From: Hemileia vastatrix
Taxonomy: Eukaryota > Basidiomycota > Pucciniomycetes > Pucciniales > Zaghouaniaceae
Assembly (NCBI GenBank): GCA_030280995.1
Contig: JASXTE010000003.1
Coordinates: forward strand, 48,224,474-48,288,473
Length of the DNA stretch: 64,000 nt
Direction of reading: 5' to 3'
Below, piece after piece: positions 1 to 11,291 of this stretch. A program made the translations under genes and the position numbers. Under the pieces are notes generated by a model. It made no database searches. It worked only from the letters and a program-made list of their open reading frames with translations, and was not told the DNA's origin. How positions within the stretch are numbered: position 1 is the first letter of the stretch; the number at the start of each line of letters is the position of its first letter.

Positions 1-46
1 GTCGCATTGGATTCCTGCAGGCAGCAACGCAGGTTGGAGTCATCTC

Positions 47-1397
47 ATGCGCTCACTCGTCACTCTTCAGGTCAACTGTGCGACTCTTGGGGGGCAGCAG
101 GAGCAGGAGCAGGAGCAGCACTCACAACATCCACAACAGCAGCAACAACAGCAGCAACATCATCCACATCATCCACATCATCCACATCATCCACAACAAC
201 ACCCACAACACCCTCAACACCCACATCATCCACACCACCTACAACACTTGGCTCTCTCCCCACACTCCCTTGCACTCTATGCTGTCAACGCTTTCGTTGT
301 CTATCACTCTCCCTCTCTCCTTCTCTCAAATTCTCTACAGCCCATCGCTCATCTCCCCTCTGCGCTCTCTCCATACTCCGTTCTCTCCTTCACTCTTCTC
401 CACTCCATCTCTCAACTCTCCATCATCACCACTAGCGGTTTAATCGCCATCTGTCCTACTACTACTCCCCATCCCTCGGTATCTTTTCTTTTCTTTTCTC
501 TTCCCTTCCCTTCCCTTCCCTCCCTCTCTTAACTTTCTTCTCATCCAAAAATAGCTCCAAACCGTCGGCTCGTTTCCTGAAGGTATCAAGGCTGCATCAT
601 GGAGTCCTGACTCTCAAATCTTGGCCCTCGTCACCGGTCTTTCTTTCTCTTACCCATCTCCTCTTCTTTTTATATAACTAACATATCTAATATACAGGCT
701 TAAATAAGTTGGTCCTCATGACTCTCAAGTTCGACGTCTTATCCGAATCTCATATCCATACACTTCACTTTGGTCATGGTCCTTACCCTCTCTTTCTCTT
801 ATCCTCTTCCATCTTTCTCATTCTCTCTTTCTTTCTTCTCAGATAAACCCGTCGCCTTAGGTTGGGGCTCTAAATCTACTCAATTTCATGGCTCCCTTGG
901 AAAATCTGCTGCAAAAGAACCCTCGTCTACTCAGCTCATCCCCGATCATCTTCATCATCAACTCTTACAAGACGACGATTCTCAATATCTCATCAGTTGG
1001 AGAGCCGACGGTGCTTTTTTCTCCGTCTCCTGTCCCCCTCAACATCATCATCATCAACCTCGTCTCATTCGTGTCTATTCACGAACCGCTCAACTCTCTT
1101 CCACCTCGGAACCTATCAAACAAGGTCGTCTTTTATCTCATTTATCTTGGCGACCTGAAGGTTCCATCATCGCCACTTCTTTCCTTTCAACTCAATCCCC
1201 TCCTAAACTTCAAATCTTCTTCTTTGAACGAAATGGTCTACAAAGATATGGTTTCCCTCTACCCGATTCCTCCAAAGTTGACAATATTTGGGCACTAAGT
1301 TGGAACTCTGACTCGACTATCTTGGCTGTTGGAATCCTTCGCAACTTGATCATCGATAATAATGACTCCTCCTTCTCAACAGAATATGCGGGTGAAA

Positions 1398-1436
<39 letters not shown>

Positions 1437-1647
1437 ATCATCCATCTAGTCGATTCTTTCTTATTTATATAGATGGCTTGGTTTAGTTCAATTATGGACA
1501 AGGAACAACTATCATTGGTACCTCAAAGCCGAAATTCAACCTCTATCCACTTTGGATCCTCAAGATCGTCAAATCACCCGTATGCTATGGCATCCAAATC
1601 ATCCTTTACATCTCTACATAACCACTCCAAGTGCGCATTCACTTTGA

Positions 1648-1679
<32 letters not shown>

Positions 1680-2450
1680 CTCTTACATTGATTCACAACA
1701 TGGTGTGCTTGAACGAGTGGTCCATAGATTCCGTTCAACGACACACTTTTAACTGGCAAGTTTTGTCTGATTGCAAACCTATGCCCAACGATACTGGTTC
1801 CGTGGCTGTCATCGATGGACGTCAGTCATGTTTTCCCCTCCCCTTTTTTTATATGTTGACAAACAGATGGTGTAATGACATGTTGAGATGGGAATGCGAT
1901 GTGTTTGTGTGTGTGTTACAGATCAATTATTATTAACTCCATTTCGTTATCAAAATGTTCCTCCCCCAATGGCTTCTATCGAACTACAAATTAATCATCA
2001 TCATCACCAACCCGTCATTCTTCCATCTCATATTGCTTTTAGTCCTACCCATCATCTCTTTTCTGTTCTCTTGTCAGATGGTCAACTTCTTGTTTATTCT
2101 TGGGACCTTGCTAAACCCAATCCCTTACCCCTTCCTATTCTACTCAATCAAATCAAACCTCCAATCCTCACTACCCCTCATTCAATTATATATCGTCAAA
2201 TCGCTCTTACACATCAAGAATCTTCTCATCTTTTACTTGTCATTTTATTTACTGAAATCAAAGCCGGTATACCATCTGATGGTTTAGTTATTCAATACAT
2301 CTCTCAACCCATTAACCAAAAGGAGACCATTTCTGGTATTTCCCCAAAACCCAAAATCGTTATGGCTCCCGTTAACGAAAGATGGCTTATGATTTCTTCT
2401 TCTTCATCTCTTGGTATTTTTATCCAAGCAAGTTGTGGAAACATTTTAAA

Positions 2451-2493
<43 letters not shown>

Positions 2494-5400
2494 GCAACAC
2501 GTTTTTTTCTTTACCCATCCATTTTATTTATTTATTTATTTGTTTTTATTTAGTAAACCTTTCAAATCAATCTTCTGAAACTACTTCATCTATAGCCTCT
2601 TTCCCTGAATTTTCTTCCACTTTTACCCTCATAACCGATTCTTCCAAAGGTTCCACTCATCATGACTCAATAGCCTATCCGATTGGGTTAACAGAACATA
2701 ATCATTTATATTTTGGAAATCTTTTGATTGAAAAATGTTGTTCTTCATTTATTGTGGATGAACATTTTTTAATTTATATCGCTTCTTCATCTCATGAAGC
2801 TAAATTTATTCAACTTTCACATCTTATTCCTTTTTATAATAATCATAATAATAATAATAATAATACTCATCTACAATCAAACTTTAACCACTTAACCCAA
2901 TCAAGTATCACAAAACAACCTCTACAACCACCACAAACAACTCAACCCACATTACTGAAGATAGAGTCAATTCCATTATCAAATCGAAGAATCGAAAGAG
3001 GTTCCAAGATCGTGACAGTAGTACCTAGCAAAATGTGTTTAGTCTTACAGATGCCAAGAGGAAATCTTGAAACTATTTTTCCTAGAGTGTTAGTTTTGAG
3101 AAGGGTTTGTGTTGGTTATCTTTCAAGTTCATCATCCCCTTCCTTTCTTCCTCAACAACAACAACAACAACAACAACAACAACCAAACCATTACCGAAAA
3201 GCATTCCAAACTTGTCGAACTCATCGAATCGATTTGAATTTACTAATTGATTTTGATCCAATACGATTTTTCAATGAGTTGGAAGAATTTGTTGAGCAAG
3301 TTGGTAGTTGTGTTGAGGATTTGAATTTGTTTTTGACTAGTGTTAAGGATTTCGATGTAACGGCAAGGGATGGGGTTGATGAGACAGGTGGTGCTAGTGG
3401 CAAAGGTAAGGGTTTGTTTTCTGTTGTTAATAGTTGGAGGAGGAGTCAGAATAATATGGGTTTCCTTGAGTGAGTTTGTGAAAATAGAATTTTTTTTTTT
3501 TTTTTTTCTCTAAACAAATCAAAAAAAAAAAAAATTAAATTAATTAAAAAAAGATGTTGATTATCAATTAACCATTATGGGCCATACTCTTCTACATTTA
3601 CTTTTTTTTAAAGCTTGGACCCTTCAACTAAGATCCTCAAAGTATGCGATTCAATGATTGAATTATTGGGGAAAAAAGATCCAATCAAATATTTGGATTG
3701 TATTTTAACGGCGTATGTATGTAAGAGACCACCGGATTATGTTTCTGCTTTGGGATTTTTAAGAAAATTGGAACGTGAGTATTTTGTTCTTCTTGTCTTT
3801 GGAAATTGAATTTTTCTACATTTGATATACGAACGACAAACAACTAAGTCATCTTTGTCTGTGTTCTGTATGTGTGTATGGATGTTAATTAATATATACA
3901 AAAGTAATAGGAAACGATCGAATCGATGAAGCTATCAAATATATGATTTATTTGAGTGATGCAAATGAATTGTTTAAAGTGGCTTTAGGAATGTATGATT
4001 TATCGTTGACTGTTTTGGTGGCTCAACATTCTCAAAAGGTATGTGTGTCCATGTTATATAGATTAGCGTGACCCAGTGTAGCGTAACATGGGTGGTGGTG
4101 GTGTTGGTGGTGGTTTTTTTTTTTATGGGTCTTTTGAATTCTTGATTAGCTTTGGTTTTTTTTTTAAAAAAATAAATAAATAAATAAAATAAAAGTGCGA
4201 TGGTTAATTATGATCTTTATTCTTTTTTTTTTTTTTTTTTTTTTTTGATTATATCCTTGGATACAATGGTTGGTTCGTTGGCTGGTCGGTCGGTCGGTGG
4301 ATGGGATGGATTGCAGGATCCAAAAGAATACCTCCCTTTCCTACAAAGTTTAAAACAAGAACCAAATTTAAATTTAATGAAATTTAAAATCGATGATTAT
4401 CTGGGTCGGAAGGAGAAAGCTTTGATTGATCTTTGTGGTGCTGGTTTGTTTTTATTTATTAATTCTGTATTCTGGGGGCGACCTGGGGAGGTGGGGGGAT
4501 GGCATTGGTTCAGAATTGGCTATAACTGAAAAGAAAATTCTTGTAATGGTGTAATGATGATGATGATTTTTTTTTTTTTTTTTTCTCAACACGTTTTCTT
4601 TCTTACGTAGGTGATGAGCATTTTGATCAAGCTATTAATTATACCATTAAACATTCTCTTTTTCATACCGCGTGTAAGATTTTTGAAGGACAACTTGATA
4701 AGATGAAGGTAAGTTTTTATATATATACAAAAAATAAATTTATTATCACATGCTAACTGAGAAGAATCATAATATATTTATATATATGATATGAAATGAT
4801 AGTATGTCTGGGATGTTCAAGGAGACTGGTATATGCAAAATAATAAGCCTATGGAAGCAGCTTTAGGTATTTACATGAAAACCATTCTTTCTTAACAGCG
4901 TGTATAATTAAACCAATAAACATACTTGCATTCGGTGGGGGTGTTTTTTTTTTTTTTCGTATAGTGTATGATTTGGCGGGGAAGAAATCGAAAGCTATTG
5001 AGGGGTATTTAAATGCTGATGCTTGGCAGGAAATGGTTTGTTTGGTTGACGAGGTAGAAGAAGAAGGAGGAGCAAAAGCAGGAGCAAGAGCAAGAGCAGA
5101 AGAGGAAGAAGATGGAATTGGATTCAAGAAGGGTAACAAGAAGAAGATGGTCGAGCTAGCTACTTTCATGTCAAGTAAGTCTGAAATGATTACTTTTTGG
5201 TTTTGTATCCTTAATTGTTTAGGTTTTGATTATATGATTTATTCATTAGACAAATTAGCTAGCTCTAAACGATTTGTTGAAGCGGCAGAGATCCAAATTG
5301 ATTACTTGCGCAATGATGAAACAGGAGTCATGTTTCTTTGTCAGGGGAATGCTTATGCTGAGGCAATACGACAAGTTGAGTCTTATTTGGTCTTGTTATA

Positions 5401-6939
5401 TGACCCTTTATTTTAATCATTATCATTAAACATGTATATTCAGTCTTTTTTACATAAGCGGACGGACTTGATTAAGCAGTACATTGGACCTAGTGTAGTT
5501 GAGTATCAGAAGAGTTTGATGGATGAGATTGAAGAGTTGAGTGAGCAGGTTGGAAAACAAGTCGCTAGGCTAGGTGAACTATTTGAAGTAAGGAAGGTGA
5601 ATCCTGGTGAGTCAGTCTTGTTTGGTTTGGTTATTTTTGACTGATTTAGTATTAGAATTAATACTTAAGAACAATAAAAAGAACTTTTGATTGATTCATG
5701 ATTCCATTGTTTTTTTTTTATTATTTTATATTGATTTTTTTGGTTAGATGTATTTTTCCTGTCTCAACATGGTCAAGCGCAAGATGAGATTCTAGATGGA
5801 GCGGATGCGAGGACTGAAGCGACGACTGCCCTTCGGACTGATTATAGTCGGTATACTGCTGCTGCTTGGCTATCGAATCATTCAGGTACTAGTCATGGTG
5901 CTATGAGCCGATCGTTTAGAAGTAGTCGGGCATCTACGTTGGTTTTTTTTTTTTTTTTTTATTGTTTGCTATAAAATGGTCTATTGACATTTATGACATG
6001 ACCGGGTTTTCTTTATTGGTTTCTGGTTTGTATACACAATGTGATGCGATGCGTTATGATATGCTGTGACTATTTGATTGCAGAAAACATTCGAAAATGA
6101 AAAAGAAAGAAGGGAGAAAGAAAGCAATCGGGAAGAGGGGAAGTGTGTATGAAGAAGAGTATTTGTTGAAAGGGTTGGTAAAGGTGTCAAGTGTTAGGCT
6201 TGGAGAATTTCAGTGTATGATTTTTTTCTTTTTTTTTTTTCAAGTATGGGTGTGTGTGTGTTTGGTGTTAGATGGTTGAATGTTGGTGAAAGGTTATGGT
6301 GATATTTCTCTTGAATGCCTGGTTGATTATTTTTTGGTTTAATTTATTGCAGCGCAAGTTGGAGCACTTTTACCTGTGCTTATCCGATTGGAGGCCTATT
6401 ACTCAACATCTACTAGCAAAAAAAATCATGATGAAGAGGAGGAGGAACAAAAAATGGAATCATTATTATCTAGAACAACACTAGAAGCACCAACAGAAAC
6501 AAAATCTGATGAAGAAAAAGGTGTTCAGACTTTTGAACATAACAGTTTCATAAAGTTAGGAAAAGAGATTCAGAGCCGATTAGATGAGTTTCAAAACAAT
6601 TTAGAAGCAAAAGTGAAACATGTTTGGGATGAACTTGAAAAGTGTAAAGTGGAGATGGAAGAAAGAGGGGATAGAGAAGAGGAAGAGGTAGAAGATAGGG
6701 AGATGGAGATGTGGATGGAGGTTTTGAAAGGTGGGGGAGATGGAGATGGAAGTGGTGGTGGTGGTGGTAGTGGAATGGTGGATTTGATGATGGGATTAGA
6801 AAATTTAAGAATCAGGATGAAGACAAAGAGAAAGGAAAGGAGAGAGAAGGATAGAATGGTGAAAGAAGGAGGAGGAAGTCAGAGTGTGGAAAGGCCTCAT
6901 GTTGAGGTAAGTGAGAGTTGGAAACTTGAATTTGTTTGA
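47..6939 (+). CDS. ELP1: Elongator complex protein 1 (ELP1/IKI3), complete, 19 exons
   Basis: Elp1 is the large scaffold subunit of cytoplasmic Elongator, which modifies wobble uridines of tRNAs. I joined exons 47-478, 555-636, 698-772, 843-1391, 1487-1630, 1728-1820, 1922-2452, 2554-3469, 3614-3774, 3911-4038, 4317-4443, 4611-4708, 4803-4866, 4965-5174, 5250-5374, 5459-5606, 5748-5937, 6084-6214 and 6353-6939. All introns are GT-AG and the phases close to a single frame of 1,596 codons plus stop. Family landmarks in order are: start MRSLVTL; SFPEGIKAASWSPDS; ALGWGSKSTQFHG; IFFFERNGL; VQLWTRNNYHWYLKAEI; SVAVIDG; NVPPPM; RGNLETIFPRVLVL; CRTHRIDLN; DPKEYLPFLQ; IDDYLGR; and the basic GRKKAIGKRGSVYEEEYLL that precedes the dimerising C-terminus. 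The protein ends in SWKLEFV. It is longer than the usual 1,300-1,350 residues because of low-complexity inserts. The acceptor at 1727 is the least certain splice site. Confidence 0.93.
124..245 (+). repeat. CAN trinucleotide tract coding Gln/His/Pro in ELP1
   Basis: CAACAGCAG and CATCCACAT units follow one another in exon 1, coding a poly-Gln run followed by His-His-Pro repeats about 25-65 residues after the start. The rest of exon 1 stays open in the same frame and joins exon 2 in phase, so the tract belongs to the protein. It would be a length-variable, disordered insert ahead of the first beta-propeller. Confidence 0.8.
1392..6352 (+). repeat. Oligo-T tracts inside ELP1 introns
   Basis: Long T runs interrupt at least nine introns, near 1400-1432, 1650-1679, 2458-2490, 3490-3507, 4223-4246, 4567-4584, 4945-4957, 5942-5960 and 6231-6240. 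Most lie shortly downstream of the 5' splice site, not in the acceptor tract. Exons show no comparable runs. Exact lengths may be affected by sequencing or assembly of homopolymers. Confidence 0.75.
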
Positions 6940-7439
6940 TAAAAGTGGGGGTGGAGGATGGGGTTTTGGTCAGTTATTATATTAAGGTCAGTAGTGGGGT
7001 CATAGGTGTGGGACAAATAAAAAAATAATAATTCTGGAAAAGCAAAATCTAAAATCCATATTGTTGGAAATGGAATGATGAAATGATAAATAATGAGAAG
7101 AAAAAAAAAAAAAAAAAAAAAAAAGGGATGAGAAGGTGAGAGATAATAATTAAAAAAAAAAAGATGCAAAATGTCAGGATGAGTTCAAGTACCAAGAAGT
7201 GAATAGCTTGATTAGTCAGTTGTCTAAAAGATTTTAAAGGTCCCAAATGAATAAAGTGGTACAAATTTAATAAGTAGTAAAATATAATTCAATATAAGGG
7301 TCTCAGTAAAAAATCTCACTTATGATAAATGGATGACAATCTTATAGTTGGTAGAAAAATAGATGTATTCATTCAGATCCTATTCAAAGACTTTTTTAAA
7401 GAGTATGTATGAAATGTAGTGTCATGGTTATATGGTTAT
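6940..7439. other. ELP1 downstream intergenic DNA
   Basis: AT-rich sequence with A runs near 7100-7125 and 7150-7162. I see no coding signal, RNA gene or repeat copy elsewhere in the window. It should contain the ELP1 3' UTR and poly(A) site, but no site can be fixed. Confidence 0.5.
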
Positions 7440-7579
7440 ATAACAGATTTTTTTTAACAAATTTATTTTAAAAAAATAATTTTTTTTTTAATTAAATTTT
7501 TTTTTTTTAAATTTTTATTAAAAATTTTATTTTTTTAATTTTTTAGATTACATTTTTTGTTTTTTAAAATTTTTTAATA
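7440..7579. repeat. A/T low-complexity DNA left of Harbinger element H1
   Basis: Alternating T and A runs of the same kind as the long tract at 32385-35766. It ends exactly where the H1 terminal repeat begins, which indicates that H1 inserted into a pre-existing A/T block and split it. Confidence 0.7.
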
Positions 7580-7610
7580 GGGGGTGTCAGTTCTGGCAAA
7601 TCTGCACTTA
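7580..7610 (+). repeat. H1 left terminal inverted repeat
   Basis: A 31-bp repeat starting with five G and TGTCAG, matching the inverse of 32354-32384 with one difference. It is followed by an AAGTGCGGATTT subterminal motif that also occurs near the right end. Confidence 0.85.
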
Positions 7611-7735
7611 ACTTAAGTGCGGATTTCAAACCAAATCAGCACTTCAATTTTGCAAAAAAGTCACTTATTTCAAAAATGGGAGTCAGTTCTGACCTCAAAT
7701 CAGCACTTTTTTTGTGATTTTTTTTTCAAAACCAC

Positions 7736-8440
7736 ATGTTGGCCACATCATCCCTTTCTTTACCATACCATTTTGTACTCTCCAAATGTCCTCTTTGTGT
7801 ACTTCATTCACTTGGGTTGGTATTTTGGTTTGTTGCATATTCATTTTTTTTTTTTGGAATTTACAGTGAAAATCTTTTTTTTGGATGGCTCATTGGTTTT
7901 CTTTCACCAGCTCAACATGAAATCGCATATTTTGTCAGTGATTTTTTTTTTTCATTCATCCCTCATATCCTTTTCCTATTCTCCTCCAACATCCCTCAAA
8001 CAATTTGGTTTCATTCATTTTGTCATCTCATCTCTCCAGGTAAGTCACTTTATTCTTTTTTTTTGATTTTTTGATTACTAATTATAATTTTTTTTTGTTT
8101 TTTTCTGTTTATTTTATTTTTTTTATCTAAATTTTTTTTGTAAGTGGTTATTTTTGATTTCAATGGTATAATTAACCTTTTTTTTCTCTCCCTCTTTACT
8201 TTCTTTTTTTAGCTCCATCACCCTACTCTTCATCCCTCCTTGGCATGGTCATTATCCCCCCTTTCCCTTATTTCACTTTTTTTTGGCTCCATTTCATTGA
8301 AACACATACATTGCACATTCTTTATGCATTTCACTTACTCCATATTCAATTTCCAAACAATTCCAACATCAATCTTTCTCACTCTATTTTTCCTACTTTT
8401 CAATCAAGGTAAGTTTCATCTCCTTTTTTTCATGCCTATA
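7736..8440 (+). other. Segment conserved between H1 and H2, function unknown
   Basis: About 300 bp near 7770-8050 closely matches 46285-46560 in H2, including CCAAATGTCCTCTTTGTG and the stretch around CACCAGCTCAACATGAAAT. Both copies then have a GGTAAGT donor-like site and a T-rich stretch ending in TTTAGCT before the TET-like gene. It could be the promoter or a 5' noncoding exon of that gene. Reading frames through it differ between copies, so I do not call it coding. Confidence 0.5.
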
Positions 8441-8584
8441 TGATATCTCATTCCTTTTATGAAAAGTTCATACTTAAATATATGTATGACTCTTATCTGG
8501 ATAACAGTGAACTTATAAAACTCCTTTTGATCTCATCTTCATTACCACTTTTCAAGTTTTTGTAAAATTTTGAAAATCAGACTC

Positions 8585-8905
8585 GGAATTAGGGTTAGGT
8601 TTATTCAAATCTAATGTTCTTTTTATTGAAGATTCTCCTGAAGGCTACCTTTCATTTCCCACAAACAGATTTGAATTTGATTCAGTGGTTGCTGAGATAT
8701 TGAACGTTAAAGTTGAGCCTTTTTTTTCCCAATTTAAATTTTTATTTCATTTTTTTATGTAACAAATTAGGGTTAGGTTTATTTAAATCACATGTCCTTT
8801 AACTGAATATTTTACTAAAGCATAACTTTCATTTCCCTCAAACAGGTTTGAATTGGGTTCAGTGGTTGCTGAGATTTTGACCTTTGAAGTTGAGCCTTTT
8901 TTCCA
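8585..8905. repeat. Two-copy tandem repeat of about 177 bp in H1
   Basis: ATTAGGGTTAGGTTTATT begins at about 8589 and again at about 8766. In both copies it is followed by the same CATTTCCC, AAACAG and CAGTGGTTGCTGAGAT landmarks and a T-rich end. The block replaces the N-terminal part of the TET-like gene that is present in H2. Confidence 0.75.
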
Positions 8906-9004
8906 AATTTCACTTGTCTTATTTCACATTTTTATATTGCATATTTAGAGGATAAGGATTCTGAAACTCTTATATGATTATTATCTAGGCATTTCAATTA
9001 TATA

Positions 9005-9960
9005 GGCATATAATCATTGCTCAAGAATATCACTAAAGCTTAAAAAGATGAAGATTTTTGCTTATGGGACACTCTACCTTCCTTTGACTCTTTTCTTGCT
9101 CTTTGACTCAAAAAGCACTGTAATAAAGCATTTGAAAAAAATCATGAACTTGCAACCAAAGTTGGAATACCAAATTGGTGTGACTCTGAATGGGAAGATA
9201 TCAGCCATGAATATCTTTTATTTTCTAATGTAATTATCACTCATTCTGGATTTCACAATAAACTTCACTCCGATACCAAGGACACCAATTTTCTTACTTT
9301 TGGTATATTCTCATATATCAAACTGATTACTGGCCAACCAATACCATCTCCAGCTAAAATCAAATGACATGGTTTATATTTTCCAGACCACCGGTGCATC
9401 ATTGATTTTGGTTTGGGAAATGGTATCATCAAAACTATTTGGAATTCTTCTAAGGATAATCATCAAACGACCAAAGCTCCTCCTGGTTTGGAATCCTGTC
9501 AAGATTTAACACATTTTGGTTGCTCATTTCAAATCAGTCATAAGTTGATTCAAAGAATCAATAAGGTAATGAAAGAAGGTAAAGTTAATCAATTTAAAAA
9601 AATTTATTTAGATCCAAAAAAGTATGGGGATTAGAGTTGTCATCAAAAATTTTATATATTTTTTCGTAAATTATTAATAAATATTTTTTATGTATCAATT
9701 TACTCAACTAAAGTAATGGGCCCACGACCTTGTGTTGTATAAATGGTAATCATGATAAAATTTATTTGTTTCATGGGGTTCCTCTAGCCTATACCTGTGG
9801 AAAGTCCCAAACTTTTGTTTCTAGATTTGATCTGCATTTTGGCTTGAGGGATTGTCATTACTTTAAACTAGGTAAATTGATATATATTAGATATTTATTT
9901 AATAATTTATGTAATTATATTAAATTTAGATGACTTCCACCACTTACTTCAATAAAATGC
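9005..9960 (+). pseudogene. TET/JBP-like 2OG-Fe(II) oxygenase, 5'-truncated copy in H1
   Basis: This matches the H2 gene at 48550-49470 almost along its length. Visible fragments include KNITKA, FHNKLHSDTKD with an iron-binding HxD, FLTFGIFSYI, LYFPDHRCIIDFGLGNG, TIWNSS, NHQTT and THFGCSFQISHKL, then a downstream exon with HGVPLAYTCGKSQTF at about 9775. The layout (HxD, FG, FPD, IDF, HQTT, GCSFQIS) fits the fungal Tet-like 2OG-Fe(II) family, which oxidises methylated bases. Stops interrupt it (near 9006, 9036 and a TGA at 9365), and the upstream exon of H2 is missing. It is probably a dead cargo gene convergent with the H1 transposase. Confidence 0.72.
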
Positions 9961-10090
9961 AGGGGGGGGGGGTATTGCCAAATTTTCAAATCTGACATGT
10001 GAAATTGATGACTTAGAAAAATTTTGGTGATATCCACCCCTTGCTTCAATAAAATGCAGGGGAGAGTATTGCCAATTTTTTAAAACAGAT
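9940..10090. repeat. Two units of the ~95-bp repeat following the TET-like gene
   Basis: Two copies of a unit with CCACC, TTACTTCAATAAAATGCAGG, a G run and TTGCCAAATTTT. The same unit continues as about five copies in H2 (49470-49900). Confidence 0.7.
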
Positions 10091-10129
10091 ATAGAATTTT
10101 TTTTGACTTGTAAATATTTTGGTGAAAAT

Positions 10130-10728
10130 TTTTGACGAGAATGTGAAAGTAATTGTTTCCACCTTGAGCAGGTTTCTGGCTCAAAGGAATAGCAGTACCA
10201 TCAACAAAACCAATACATCCTGGGAAGCCCTCTGCTTGCATAACCTGAGATGATTCAAGTCGCTCTTCTTTTGTTGGCCAGCCAGGTGAGAAGTTGAGAT
10301 TACAAGGAGTTGATGGCAGTGATACATTGTTTGGTATAAGTGTTAACTGAACCATACCCTAAATCAAAGACATTTTCTAAACATTTCAAAGTGGCTCCAT
10401 TACCATTTGAACCCAAATGACATAGTGTGATGGCCAATTGAATTGAAGGATGTTGTTGTTCTTTTTGAGAATTATTGTGAAATATGGGATGATCCTGAAT
10501 AAGCTCAAGCAATTTAAGGAAAAATTCCTGAGAAGTCCTGAACAGCTGTCTAAAACTGGGTGTAGATAGTTTAAGAAGTGTTTGGATGGTGTACTTGGGG
10601 GTATGAAGTACTTGAGGCTTTCTGGGAAGAAGGTAATGCTTTGTGGCCATTTTTGATAAAAAGACAAAATCTTCTTCTAGATCAGAATCAGAATCGCAAT
10701 CAGAGTCCAAGAGCAGTTCAAGAGCCAT
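10130..10728 (-). pseudogene. PIF/Harbinger (DDE_Tnp_4-type) transposase, C-terminally truncated (H1)
   Basis: The ATG is at 10728. The N-terminal helical part reads LCHLGSNGNGATLKCLENVF and is followed, after a TAA near 10303 and a frameshift, by QAEGFPGCIGFVDGTAIPLS, which holds the first catalytic Asp (VDGT). The copy breaks off after the GGNNYF stretch, so the second Asp (ADSAY) and the Glu (RIEHAIG) that survive in H2 are absent. The deletion joint lies near 10130, directly against DNA that follows the TET-like gene. The enzyme would cut and paste DNA at GGGGGTGTCAG ends; this copy cannot. Confidence 0.82.
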
Positions 10729-11291
10729 GAAAGTTGTTGGTCAGTTGTCTAGAAGAGGGAAAGAAAAGGGGGCAGAAAAGAAGAGAAACAAAAGGGAAAA
10801 GGTACTAAAGGGAAAATAGAAAGATAAAAGTAATAAAAGGAATAATTTATTTAAAATGAAGCAACGACGAGTGAGTTGAGAGATGAACAAATTGAGGTTT
10901 TTTTTAATGATATATTTATTCAAGTAAGAGTTCTGCACGGCAAACACTATAATTCCTATCAGACTTAAGGCAACCTTTAAATTGTTATTTAGAATTTTTA
11001 ATTAGATTATAATACTAATAAAAAATAATAATAAACGTAATAAAATTATCTTTAAATTTTTGAGTGTATAGTAAGTGATGAGGCTACAGGGGATTATCCA
11101 AGGCCCTTTTATAGGCAATGGGTCCTCTGAAGCGCCACTATATTTGTAAATACAAGAATTATAATAGGATAAAACAAGTATATCAAAGAGTAAGTGTTGA
11201 GAAAAATATGAAACAAATAATTAAAAACCCCAATTAAGAATCCAATTTTCCCACCATTAATTCCCAAATCAGTAAGTAAAAATAGTGAATA

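Noticed and set aside
7..443. Two alternative plus-strand frames over the CAN-repeat region
   Set aside because: Only the frame starting at 47 joins in phase to exon 2 of ELP1 and begins with the family MRSLVTL start.
8589..8790. Telomere-like TTAGGGTTAGG
   Set aside because: Only about one and a half units at each of two places within an imperfect duplication; not a telomere tract.
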